DNA from: Lysobacterales bacterium
Lineage (GTDB): Bacteria; Pseudomonadota; Gammaproteobacteria; Xanthomonadales; SZUA-36
Direction of reading: 5' to 3'
NCBI GenBank assembly: GCA_021648125.1
Contig: JAKITK010000005.1
Coordinates: 1-64,000, forward strand
Length of the DNA: 64,000 nt
The position numbers and the translations under genes were made by a program. Positions 35,909 to 44,064 of the stretch are shown here, piece after piece (the stretch's first letter is position 1; every line of letters starts with the position of its first letter). The notes beneath the pieces are model-generated. The model saw only the letters and a list, made by a program, of their open reading frames with translations. It was not told the origin of the DNA and ran no database searches.

Positions 35909-37047
35909 AGCTCCATTTCTAAAACATCCATCAAGTTATAAGCCCAGATATCTGCTTTTATTGGGAATGCTTGATCAATTTGTGCAATAACCAGTACTTT
36001 ATCAGGGTTGATGACTTTTAAAGCCTCAAAAAAACCTTTGCCAAGGGATGGTGCTGCTGATGACTTTATTTCTATTGCGATTGTTTTATTGCCTTTTTGT
36101 AGGATCAGATCAATTTCAGCACCTCCTGATGAGCGATAAAAGCGTGCTTCAAATCTTGGGAATTTTTCCAACACGCTGGCAATAACAAAGGCTTCGTAGG
36201 AGTTTCCTAAGGCGGGGTGTCCAAGCAGATCATTGTATGTTTCGATACCAAGTAGACAGTGAATAAGTCCAGTGTCCCTAATATATATTTTTGGTGATTT
36301 TATTAATCTTTTTTTGGTGTTGCTGTAAAAAGGTGGTAACTGTCTAATAACAAATGTGCCCTCCAGAATATCCAGATAGTTTTTAATTGTCGGTACACTC
36401 ACCCCCATAGAGGATGCAAGTTTTGATGCATTTAAAAGTGAGCCGTTTAGGTGAGCCAGCATGGTCCAGAATCGTCTCAGTGTTGCTGCAGGAATACCAA
36501 TACCGAGTGCAGGGATATCTCTTTCAAGAAAAGTCCTTATATAATTAACTCTCCAGTCGAAGCTCATATCATCATCAAGTTGATAACTGATAGGATAACC
36601 ACCTCTCAGCCACAAATTGCTTAACTCTTTAACCTCGCTTGCCACAAAAGGGTTGATTTCTATATATGAAATCCTGCCAGCTAGTGATTCGGAGCTTTGT
36701 CTTATCAGGTCTCTTGATGCTGACCCAAGCAAAAGTAACTGTCCTGGGCGATTGTTTTGGTCCAGATAAGTTCTAAATATCTGAAATATTTCTGGATATC
36801 GTTGAACCTCATCAATACAGATTAGTAGCTCTCTATTTGCTTCAAGAAACGCCAATGGGTCTTGCAGCTTGGCAAAGTCTCGTGGATCCTCAAGATCAAG
36901 GTATAGTGAAGCTGGAATGACACCAAGAATTCTTTTTGCGAGTGTAGACTTCCCCACTTGCCTGGCACCTAAAAGGACAACACAGGGAAAAGTATCCAAA
37001 TGCTTGCTAATAAGTGCTTCTTTTAACCTAGTCTTGTAAGTCTGCAT
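35905..37047 (-). CDS. AAA_14/DUF4143 ATPase
   Basis: This 380-residue protein has Walker A LLGARQVGKSTLAKRI and Walker B ELLICIDEVQRYPEIF. The C-terminal DUF4143 part has a helix-turn-helix-like segment (LASSMGVSVPTIKNYLDILE) and a PD-(D/E)XK nuclease-like core (GGAEIDLILQKGNKTIAIEIKSS, split here as GGAEIDLIL and TIAIEIKSS). Proteins of this type are widespread, mobile and of uncertain role; some behave like toxins or DNA-processing enzymes. The gene is AT-rich and lies in a disrupted stretch. Confidence 0.85.
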   Translation of the reverse strand: MQTYKTRLKEALISKHLDTFPCVVLLGARQVGKSTLAKRILGVIPASLYLDLEDPRDFAKLQDPLAFLEANRELLICIDEVQRYPEIFQIFRTYLDQNNRPGQLLLLGSASRDLIRQSSESLAGRISYIEINPFVASEVKELSNLWLRGGYPISYQLDDDMSFDWRVNYIRTFLERDIPALGIGIPAATLRRFWTMLAHLNGSLLNASKLASSMGVSVPTIKNYLDILEGTFVIRQLPPFYSNTKKRLIKSPKIYIRDTGLIHCLLGIETYNDLLGHPALGNSYEAFVIASVLEKFPRFEARFYRSSGGAEIDLILQKGNKTIAIEIKSSAAPSLGKGFFEALKVINPDKVLVIAQIDQAFPIKADIWAYNLMDVLEMEL

Positions 37048-37150
37048 ATTTAAAGTATAGGTTTAAATATACATGGTTGTCAATTTCTAGCAGCTTTACC
37101 GAGAACCACAAACTTGATAACGATAAGGGGATTGGGGGGTGTAGTTATTA

Positions 37151-37196
37151 TTGACAAGTAATATATTTTGCTTATAATGCAAATATAGCAAATATA
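37151..37196 (+). promoter_or_regulatory. Promoter and operator of the toxin-antitoxin operon
   Basis: TTGACA (37151-37156), 16-bp spacer, TATAAT (37173-37178). Inverted repeats ATATTTTGC...GCAAATAT (37162-37186) overlap the -10, and AAATAT recurs to 37196. That is where a ribbon-helix-helix antitoxin would bind to repress its own operon. Confidence 0.75.
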
Positions 37197-37211
37197 TTCT
37201 AAGGATGAAAT

Positions 37212-37436
37212 ATGGCGCAATTACATTTCTATATCCCCGACGCTGTCGCCGAAAAAATAAAGAATAAGGCTGAAAAAGCACACTTATCAGTTTCTAAATA
37301 TATGGCTGAGCTAGCCATGAGAGAGGTTGAGAATGAATGGCCTGAAGGTTATTTTGAGCTTTTCGGACAATGGCAAGGCGGTACATTAGAGCGCCCAGAG
37401 CAATTGCCGCTTGAACAGCGAGAAGCGTTTAACTAA
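37212..37436 (+). CDS. Ribbon-helix-helix antitoxin (VapB-like)
   Basis: This 74-residue protein has a short N-terminal beta strand (AQLHFYIPD), the helix pair EKIKNKAEKAHLSVSKYMAE and an acidic C-terminal toxin-binding tail (ENEWPEGYFELFGQWQGG). This is the plan of DNA-binding antitoxins that repress their own promoter; the AAGGATGAAAT ribosome site and promoter are directly upstream. The PIN-domain toxin that should overlap or adjoin it is 212 bp away because a MITE sits between them. Confidence 0.8.
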   Translation: MAQLHFYIPDAVAEKIKNKAEKAHLSVSKYMAELAMREVENEWPEGYFELFGQWQGGTLERPEQLPLEQREAFN

Positions 37437-37645
37437 GGAGACTCTGATCTATTCGTGAATGAGCATCTTGAGCCTATAATTTCCAATAGCTCGATAATTG
37501 CTCCTGCATTATCCTACTACCGTCCATCCATGGACATATGCGTTGGCAAGCACTAGCAATAGCGTTGCTATTACAAGCACTTACCGCCTTGCTCTTAAAA
37601 ATTATAAATCTCAATCTGCTTCACTCAGAATAAATCAGAGGCTCC
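37437..37645. repeat. MITE family A, copy 2, between antitoxin and toxin
   Basis: This 209-bp element has termini GGAGACTCTGATCTATTCGT and ATCAGAGGCTCC, inverted repeats over about 45 bp. The left flank is TAA (the antitoxin stop) and the right flank, after CTCCT, is TAATG, so a 3-bp TAA duplication is likely. Without the element and one TAA the junction would read AACTAATGTTC. Confidence 0.85.
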
Positions 37646-37648
37646 TTA

Positions 37649-38047
37649 ATGTTCTTACTTGATACCAATGTTTGTATTAACCTGCTGAATGATAGCCATA
37701 CTCAAATTCTGGTTCATTTTAGAGAGGCTTCTCCATCTCAAATAGTGCTGTGTAGCGTGGTAAAAGCAGAGCTAATTTATGGAGCAAGGCACAGTGCAAA
37801 GGTGGAAGAAAACCTGCAATTACTCAATCACTTTTTTGCCCCGTTAAACAGTTTACCATTCGATGACAGAGCTGCTGAAGAGTATGGTGTTATAAGAGCA
37901 GACTTGAGCCGGCAAGGTAAAGTAATTGGGCCGAATGATTTGTTAATAGCATCAATAGCAAAAGCTTATGATGTTGTGCTTGTCACACATAACATTAAAG
38001 AGTTTTCACGCATTACCGGGTTAAGGCTAGTTGATTGGCAAGCGTAA
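37649..38047 (+). CDS. PIN-domain ribonuclease toxin (VapC-like)
   Basis: This 132-residue protein has the PIN motifs MFLLDTNVCINLLN (first aspartate), SVVKAELIYGA (glutamate), IGPNDLLIASIAKAYD (aspartates) and VLVTHNIKEFSRITGL. VapC toxins cut specific tRNAs or rRNA. All acidic residues are present, so it should be active if made. The ATG lies just outside the MITE terminal repeat. TCAGAGGCTCCTTA precedes it, so the element may supply the ribosome site (GAGG). Confidence 0.9.
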   Translation: MFLLDTNVCINLLNDSHTQILVHFREASPSQIVLCSVVKAELIYGARHSAKVEENLQLLNHFFAPLNSLPFDDRAAEEYGVIRADLSRQGKVIGPNDLLIASIAKAYDVVLVTHNIKEFSRITGLRLVDWQA

Positions 38048-38119
38048 GCCTTTTCTACCCCGGTAGCTTGCGCCGAGAGTTTCTCGCGCAAGCAACCAAG
38101 GGGTAGTTTCCAGCTAGCC

Positions 38120-40792
38120 TTATTGGTTTACAAGTTGCCTCAATACATAATTCAAAATACCACCATGCCGGTAATATTCGGCTTCTTTTGGTGTATCAAT
38201 ACGAACCTTAGCCTGAAAAACCGTCTCGCTACCATCTGTAGCGGTGGCAGTCACTGTTACTTCGCTGGCATTGCCATTATCCAGACCCGTGATATCAAAG
38301 CTCTCGGTACCATCAAGGCCCAGTGAGGTGGTGCTATCGCCCGGCAGGAAGTTCAACGGCAATACGCCCATACCAATGAGGTTGGAACGATGGATGCGCT
38401 CGAAGCTTTCAGTAAGCACTGCTTTAATGCCCAGTAAGGTGGTGCCTTTAGCAGCCCAGTCACGGGAAGAACCCGTGCCATATTCTTTACCCGCGAGCAC
38501 TACCAACGGGGTGTTGCTTTGCTGGTACTTCATTGCCGCATCGTATAAAGGCATAACTTCATTATCGGGCCAGTAAGTAGTCCAGCCGCCTTCGGTGCCA
38601 GGAGCAATTAGATTCCGCAGGCGAACATTGGCGAAAGTTCCGCGCATCATAACTTCATGGTTGCCACGGCGGGAGCCATAAGAGTTAAATTGCGCCTTGT
38701 CGATACCATGCTCAATTAGATATTTAGCAGCGGGTGAATCAGCAGCAATAGCCCCAGCAGGGGAGATATGATCGGTGGTAATAGAATCGCCTAGCAGGGC
38801 AACACAGCGTGCGCCGTGGATATCAGTTACCGCTTCAGGCTCGGCACCCATGCCCTGGAAGTAGGGCGGGTTGCGAATATAGGTTGAATCATCTGCCCAG
38901 GTGAACATTTCGCCTTCTGGGGATTGCATTGACTGCCAGGTTTCATCGCCCTCGAAAACACCGGCATAGCTATCGCGGAACATTTGCGGGTTAATATTGG
39001 CAGCGACACATTCTTGAATCTCATGACTGCTGGGCCAAATATCGCGCAAGTAAACCGGCTGTCCATCGGTATCATGACCCAGCGGGTCATTGATTAAATC
39101 GGTGTTTAAAGTTCCCGCAATTGCATAGGCAACTACCAGCGGTGGTGAAGCCAGGTAATTCATCTGGATATCAGCGTGAATACGGCCTTCGAAATTACGA
39201 TTGCCGGAAAGTACCGAACAAGCGACTAAATCATTTTCCCGGATTGCCTCACCTACAGGGCCGGGTAATGGGCCGGTGTTACCAATACAAGTGGTACAGC
39301 CATAACCAACCACATCAAAGCCAAGTTTTTCCAGATCATCCAGTAAACCCGCGTGTTGCAGATACTCGGTAACCACCCGCGAACCAGGTGCCAGCGAGGT
39401 TTTAACCCAAGGTTTTACTTGCAAACCACGGGCAGCAGCATTACGAGCCATTAAACCAGCACCCAGCATTACCGCCGGATTGGAGGTATTGGTACAACTG
39501 GTAATAGCAGCTACCACTACCGCACCATCGGTTAGCTCAAAGGATTGTTCTTTGTAGTTAACTACAGGGGTAGGGGTAGCATCGCTACGGTCTGCAATCA
39601 ACGGTTGCATATCGCGCAAATAATCGTGTTGGGCTTCACTTAGCAGCACTCTATCTTGGGGGCGTTTAGGGCCAGCCATTGAGGGTACTATCGTGTTCAT
39701 ATCCAGTTCCAGCGTGTCGCTGTACTCGGCATTAACTGAGTCAACGGTATGGAACATACCCTGAGCGCGGGCATAAGCTTCTACCAGGGCTATTTGGTCT
39801 TCATCACGGCCAGATAAGCGCAGGTAGTTTAGACTTTCCTGATCAATCGGGAAAATACCACAGGTCGCGCCATATTCTGGCGCCATATTAGCAATAGTTG
39901 CACGATCAGCCAGTGGCAGGTGTTGCAGGCCATCACCAAAGAACTCAACAAATTTTCCAACTACACCAAGCTCGCGTAACATTTGTACGATAGTTAATAC
40001 CAAATCAGTCGCCGTTGCGCCTTCTGGTAATTTACCCGTGAGTTTGAAGCCTACAACTTGTGGAATCAGCATGGAAATCGCTTGCCCCAGCATGGCAGCT
40101 TCAGCTTCAATTCCGCCTACACCCCAGCCAAGTACGCCAATGCCGTTAATCATAGTAGTATGCGAATCGGTACCGACTACGGTATCTGGATAAGCCACAG
40201 TAACGCCATCTTTTTCAGTGGCAAATACTACCCGCGCCAAGTACTCCAGGTTAACTTGATGGACTATGCCGTTACCCGGAGGAACAACACTAAAATTAGA
40301 AAACGCATTTTGCCCCCAACGCAAGAAGCCATAGCGTTCCCGGTTGCGTTCATACTCCATTTTGGTATTGGCCTCAAGCGCCGAGGCACTACCGTAATAA
40401 TCCACCTGTATAGAGTGATCAATAACCAGCTCTGCCGGTGACAAGGGATTAATCTTATTCGGATCACCGCCCAGGTCACGCATCGCATCACGCATCGCCG
40501 CCAGGTCAACAACCGCTGGTACGCCGGTGAAATCCTGTAACACCACCCGCGAAGGAGTAAACGCAATCTCGGTAGTAGGCTCAGCCTTTGCATCCCAATT
40601 TAATAAAGCCTCGATATCATCCTTGGTAACATCAACCCCGTTTTCATTGCGGAGCAGGTTTTCCAGCAGAATTTTTAAGGCAAATGGCAAACGCTTGATA
40701 TCGCCAATGCCCTCAAGTGCCGGCAGGCTGAAATAATCCATCTCGCGTCCATTGATGTTCAGTTTGCTACGGGTAGAAAAAGAATTGGCCAT
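38120..40792 (-). CDS. acnA: Aconitate hydratase A
   Basis: This 890-residue monomeric [4Fe-4S] enzyme of the TCA cycle interconverts citrate and isocitrate. Cluster ligands are in [12 protein letters not shown] and [14 protein letters not shown]. Substrate-binding stretches are [36 protein letters not shown] and [16 protein letters not shown]. The swivelling domain is at the C-terminus. Length and order (domain 4 last) place it in the AcnA/IRP family rather than AcnB. It stands alone with AGGAGCAGCAGC before the ATG. Confidence 0.97.
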   Translation of the reverse strand: MANSFSTRSKLNINGREMDYFSLPALEGIGDIKRLPFALKILLENLLRNENGVDVTKDDIEALLNWDAKAEPTTEIAFTPSRVVLQDFTGVPAVVDLAAMRDAMRDLGGDPNKINPLSPAELVIDHSIQVDYYGSASALEANTKMEYERNRERYGFLRWGQNAFSNFSVVPPGNGIVHQVNLEYLARVVFATEKDGVTVAYPDTVVGTDSHTTMINGIGVLGWGVGGIEAEAAMLGQAISMLIPQVVGFKLTGKLPEGATATDLVLTIVQMLRELGVVGKFVEFFGDGLQHLPLADRATIANMAPEYGATCGIFPIDQESLNYLRLSGRDEDQIALVEAYARAQGMFHTVDSVNAEYSDTLELDMNTIVPSMAGPKRPQDRVLLSEAQHDYLRDMQPLIADRSDATPTPVVNYKEQSFELTDGAVVVAAITSCTNTSNPAVMLGAGLMARNAAARGLQVKPWVKTSLAPGSRVVTEYLQHAGLLDDLEKLGFDVVGYGCTTCIGNTGPLPGPVGEAIRENDLVACSVLSGNRNFEGRIHADIQMNYLASPPLVVAYAIAGTLNTDLINDPLGHDTDGQPVYLRDIWPSSHEIQECVAANINPQMFRDSYAGVFEGDETWQSMQSPEGEMFTWADDSTYIRNPPYFQGMGAEPEAVTDIHGARCVALLGDSITTDHISPAGAIAADSPAAKYLIEHGIDKAQFNSYGSRRGNHEVMMRGTFANVRLRNLIAPGTEGGWTTYWPDNEVMPLYDAAMKYQQSNTPLVVLAGKEYGTGSSRDWAAKGTTLLGIKAVLTESFERIHRSNLIGMGVLPLNFLPGDSTTSLGLDGTESFDITGLDNGNASEVTVTATATDGSETVFQAKVRIDTPKEAEYYRHGGILNYVLRQLVNQ

Positions 40793-41126
40793 GCTGCTGC
40801 TCCTGCTGTGATTCGTTGCGAAAATTAGCCTGTAATTATGCTCGATTTTGCCGCATTTTGATAGTTGGACAGGGTTCTATTGGTGGAATTCTGGTTTATA
40901 GGACTGAATTGTGCTGAAAGTTGCTGGAATTTGGTGTTTTGGTTGTTGTATTTTTTTGTGACTCGGAATCGTTCTGCTAGGGGTAGGGCGCAGGAGCTTT
41001 GACTCATGAGTGATGTTTATGTGTGATAGGATCGTGGCGTGGTGTGTTGAATTAGGTTCTGTTTGGTCGGTGATGGTACTGACCCAGTATTCTGTATATC
41101 ATACCGTTAGGCTCAAAAGAGGAATC

Positions 41127-41414
41127 ATGGAAAATACAATAATTAATTGGTTGTCACAGGCTCTAATAATATTAATGTTTGTGGGCGTAGTCGTAATATA
41201 CGGTGAACGCCTGTATTCAAGAAGGGGAGTTGGTGCTCGTGCTATTCAAATAACAGGTGTCGTACTAATCATACCTTTAATAGGTATTCTTTCATTACAT
41301 GACATACTTGAAAAACAAACAACGGCTACCTTGATAGGTGCACTAACTGGTTATTTGCTTTCAGGTGTTGGATCATTTGAGGTAACTAATAAGAAAGAGA
41401 ATGGTAGTAAATAA
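41127..41414 (+). CDS. Small membrane protein, unknown
   Basis: This 95-residue protein has three hydrophobic segments (ALIILMFVGVVVIYGE, GVVLIIPLIGILSLHD, LIGALTGYLLSGVGSF) and a charged tail TNKKENGSK. AAAGAGGAATC before the ATG at 41127 makes this a better start than upstream codons in the same frame. No family is recognised. AT-rich. Confidence 0.6.
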   Translation: MENTIINWLSQALIILMFVGVVVIYGERLYSRRGVGARAIQITGVVLIIPLIGILSLHDILEKQTTATLIGALTGYLLSGVGSFEVTNKKENGSK

Positions 41415-41428
41415 AAAATCTTAAGAGA

Positions 41429-41635
41429 ATGATACATAGCAGGCACCCAGTGAACAAACTACTGCGCACTGGGCCTGTACTTCTTAAAACAGAAAACGCT
41501 GGACAAGCACGCCATGGCCGCTTCAGCGACGCACTTCAATTTATTTTAGATCATGAACTACATCGGGCTTTTGTGTTATTGAACCCAATCCTATACTCTG
41601 ATGAGAGCTTTAGATCGTCGTGGGTTGAGAAGTAA
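41429..41635 (+). CDS. Small hypothetical ORF
   Basis: This 68-codon frame follows the preceding gene by 14 bp with TTAAGAGA upstream. No motif, membrane segment or family is seen. Its reality is doubtful; it may be a relic of a larger gene. Confidence 0.3.
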   Translation: MIHSRHPVNKLLRTGPVLLKTENAGQARHGRFSDALQFILDHELHRAFVLLNPILYSDESFRSSWVEK

Positions 41636-41730
41636 ATGACAAGGATAAATGATTGTAATGATGTGCTGCAAAACCCCCATCTTAAAGACAACAAATAAAA
41701 TGAAATCAGAACAACTCAAACAAAAAGATA

Positions 41731-42021
41731 ATGGAATTGGATGCACAAGTACTGCAAAACGAACTTGATGCTCTGCGACTTCAATCTATTATTTCCAAAG
41801 GTGTGATAACGATAAATAAAAAATCGTCAGCTGGGAAGCAGCAGTACCAAGTGAATAATAAAACCTTTGCTGATCATGCTCAAGCTCAAGAGTATCTTGA
41901 GCAAATGGAAAAAACCATTGAACAGCTAAATGAACACTCTGTGGATTGTATTCGTGAAATGATGGGGGTTAATAAAAGCCTCGAGCAAAAAGCCACTTTA
42001 GAAACGCCAAGTAATCAATAG
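41731..42021 (+). CDS. Hypothetical protein with coiled-coil ends
   Basis: This 96-residue hydrophilic protein starts with a helix (MELDAQVLQNELDALRLQ). A beta-hairpin-like middle follows (KSSAGKQQYQVNNKTFADHA), then a long helix (QAQEYLEQMEKTIEQLNEHS). No cysteine pattern or signal peptide. The family is unknown. It could pair with the small membrane protein upstream, but there is no evidence beyond proximity. Confidence 0.5.
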   Translation: MELDAQVLQNELDALRLQSIISKGVITINKKSSAGKQQYQVNNKTFADHAQAQEYLEQMEKTIEQLNEHSVDCIREMMGVNKSLEQKATLETPSNQ

Positions 42022-42258
42022 AAACATGCAACAATGGGTGACTAGACATCACTATGCCAACCAGTATTTAAGGGCGGCGAATTAGCCAAATCCGGAATCT
42101 GGGTGGCGGTACTAATTTCGAAAATGCCGTTTATATATCCGGGATGAGGAGATGGCCATTTCGGGTGACGAGCTTACCTTCGAGATACAAAAGTGACGCT
42201 TTATATATAAAAAATCAGCAGGCTTGTATTCCGAAAATATGTGCGCTAATATGCACAC
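42022..42258. promoter_or_regulatory. Intergenic region and ArsR operator
   Basis: No gene is visible. Directly before the arsR-type start, TGTGCGCTAATATGCACACA (42240-42259) is an inverted repeat of TGTGC/GCACA that overlaps the start codon. A related repeat, ATGTGCATAAATGCATAT, is at 42614-42631 before the next gene. Confidence 0.6.
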
Positions 42259-42582
42259 ATGAGTACAGAGCGTGCAGTGGCAAAAATTCTAAATGGGTTA
42301 GATACCGATTTCGTCAAAGCGTTTAGCGAACCGGCGCGCGTGGAAATACTCAAGCACCTTATCGCCTACGGCCCCAGTGATGTCAAAACTTTGGCCCAGA
42401 GAATGCCGCAAGATCGTTCAGTTATCTCTCGACATCTGTCGGTTATGCATAAAGCTGGTCTACTCAATCACAGAAAGGAGGGCAGACACGCCGTTTACAC
42501 AGTAGACGGTAAGGAGACACTTAGGATGGTCGAGAGCTTAACCCAAACTATTCGGAAATGCTTAGCGTTGGAATGCTGTTAA
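42259..42582 (+). CDS. ArsR/SmtB-family transcriptional regulator
   Basis: This 107-residue winged-helix repressor opens FVKAFSEPARVEILKHLIAY. The recognition helix is QDRSVISRHLSVMHKAGLL and the wing NHRKEGRHAVYTV. It ends with CLALECC, a cysteine-rich tail that could bind metal, metalloid or a thiol-reactive ligand; the usual ELCVCDL site of ArsR/SmtB is absent. Inverted repeats at its own start and before the downstream hydroxylase suggest it represses both. Only 70 bp separate it from the hydroxylase gene. Confidence 0.9.
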   Translation: MSTERAVAKILNGLDTDFVKAFSEPARVEILKHLIAYGPSDVKTLAQRMPQDRSVISRHLSVMHKAGLLNHRKEGRHAVYTVDGKETLRMVESLTQTIRKCLALECC

Positions 42583-42652
42583 GTTATATTTTTTATGTAC
42601 AATTAGTGCGTTTATGTGCATAAATGCATATTGATAATTATTGGAGATTTTA

Positions 42653-43459
42653 ATGGAACATCTTGACACCGTTATCGTAGTCGGATTATTCGCCGTGTTT
42701 TTGCTGGCCGAACACTTGGCCGGTATCAGCCGCCATCAATCGCGGGCAAAGGAGGAGCATCTCATTGACTTTGTAAGTCTGATGCAACTAGGGCTGATTA
42801 AACCAGCGGTGCTGATTATTGCTTTCTTACTGACCGGCTTGCTATTCCCAGAGAGTCGCAACAGTCTTGCCGAAATCCCGTTCTGGCTGGGCTTCCTGCT
42901 GGTGTTCTTACCGGATGACTTTTTGCATTACTGGATACACCGCTTGGCGCACCGCTGGCCGCGCCTGTGGCCGCTTCATCGCACCCATCACACGCCGACT
43001 GTATATCAGGTATCTATAGCCTTTCGTGAAAATTGGCTCTGGTTCTGGGTAATGCCGGGGTTCTGGTGGATGGGAGCTATGACCTATTTCGGACTATTTG
43101 AGCAGGTGGTACTGTCAGCGACCGTTATAGGAGTCCACAATGTCCTCCTGCATACCGGTTTTAAAGCCGATAGATCCCTGTACCAAAACGGCCCAACAAA
43201 ACGCCTAGTTCGTGGCTTCGAATACCTGGTGAATACACCTTCTTTGCATCGTGGCCATCACGGTCTTGGTAACAACGGAGTACCTTCAGGAAATTTCGCG
43301 CAGACCTTATTTATCTGGGATGTTCTATTCGGAACTGCGGTCTTCCAGGACTCAAGGGTTCCGGAACGATACGGCACCGTAAATCCGGATTCAATGCGCC
43401 AGCCTTGGTACTACCAGCTTTGGTGGCCGCTAGCTAGGAAGCGGAAAATGGAGTCGTAG
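42653..43459 (+). CDS. Sterol desaturase/fatty acid hydroxylase family membrane enzyme
   Basis: This 268-residue di-iron membrane protein has about four helices (VIVVGLFAVFLLAEHLAG, PAVLIIAFLLTGLLF, IPFWLGFLLVFLPDDFLHYW and one after the first His boxes). The histidine boxes HYWIHRLAHR, LHRTHHTP and LHRGHHG bind the diiron site. Such enzymes hydroxylate or desaturate lipids using O2. Substrate unknown. The ATG at 42653 with GGAG upstream is better than a TTG at 42641. Regulated, by inference, through the palindrome ATGTGCATAAATGCATAT and the adjacent ArsR protein. Confidence 0.88.
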   Translation: MEHLDTVIVVGLFAVFLLAEHLAGISRHQSRAKEEHLIDFVSLMQLGLIKPAVLIIAFLLTGLLFPESRNSLAEIPFWLGFLLVFLPDDFLHYWIHRLAHRWPRLWPLHRTHHTPTVYQVSIAFRENWLWFWVMPGFWWMGAMTYFGLFEQVVLSATVIGVHNVLLHTGFKADRSLYQNGPTKRLVRGFEYLVNTPSLHRGHHGLGNNGVPSGNFAQTLFIWDVLFGTAVFQDSRVPERYGTVNPDSMRQPWYYQLWWPLARKRKMES

Positions 43460-44064
43460 CGATCAAAACCACTTGAGCACTACCGGGGGGGATTGAGGTA
43501 TTAACCTAGACTTCAAATAGGCGATTCGCCTGTATTTTGAAGGCATGAGTCGGCAAGCTATTTCTCGAATAGTTGGCATCCACCCTTCGACGCTCGGTTT
43601 TTGCATGCCGCGCATGCCGCTTCCGAGTTTCTATATTGTACACTTGGAAATTGGGAACAGGGAACAGGGAAGAGCTAAACCCAGAGCACAAGCCGTAGCC
43701 TTGATTATGATGGTATCGGTAATTTCCGGATACCCATGATGCTCTGGTTTGCGCAAATGTTAGTTCAGCAATCGATTTTCGTTAAAAAATTGTAATCAAA
43801 TGTGTGTGAAATCCTGATATAATCATGCGGGTCGGCTGTTAAGTTGACTTAGAGAGGGATGTTAAAAATCAATAGGATAGATGGGATTGTTTGAGAATTC
43901 ATAGAGATGCAAAGGTTTGTTAAAGTGTTTTGTCTTCATTGTCTGCTAAGAAAACCGTAAGAAATTTGTTTTTACACCCTGTAAGTTTTAATTGATATAA
44001 GTTTTTTAAAGAATAAAAGCTATTTAACCTTTATAAAATAAGATTTAACCCAGAGGAGATATCC
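43460..44064. other. Intergenic region with an IS-type helix-turn-helix remnant
   Basis: From 43520 to 43600 the + strand reads IRLYFEGMSRQAISRIVGIH and PSTLGF, like the N-terminal helix-turn-helix of IS1-type transposases (InsA), but the frame has a stop upstream and quickly loses sense. A direct repeat GGGAACAGGGAAC lies near 43652. From 43740 to 44064 the sequence is AT-rich, as expected for the leader of the TonB receptor; a ribosome site CAGAGGAGATAT lies before its ATG. No complete gene is seen. Confidence 0.4.

Noticed and set aside
35905-38047. Defence island formed by the DUF4143 ATPase and the toxin-antitoxin pair
   Set aside because: The two are divergent, have separate promoters and no further defence genes; co-location is likely chance in a disrupted region.
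42144-42326. 60-codon frame upstream of and into the ArsR gene
   Set aside because: It overlaps arsR out of frame and lacks a ribosome site.
43545-43739. Complete small DNA-binding protein
   Set aside because: Only the first 25 residues resemble an IS1-type helix-turn-helix; the rest is not protein-like, so it is described as a remnant.
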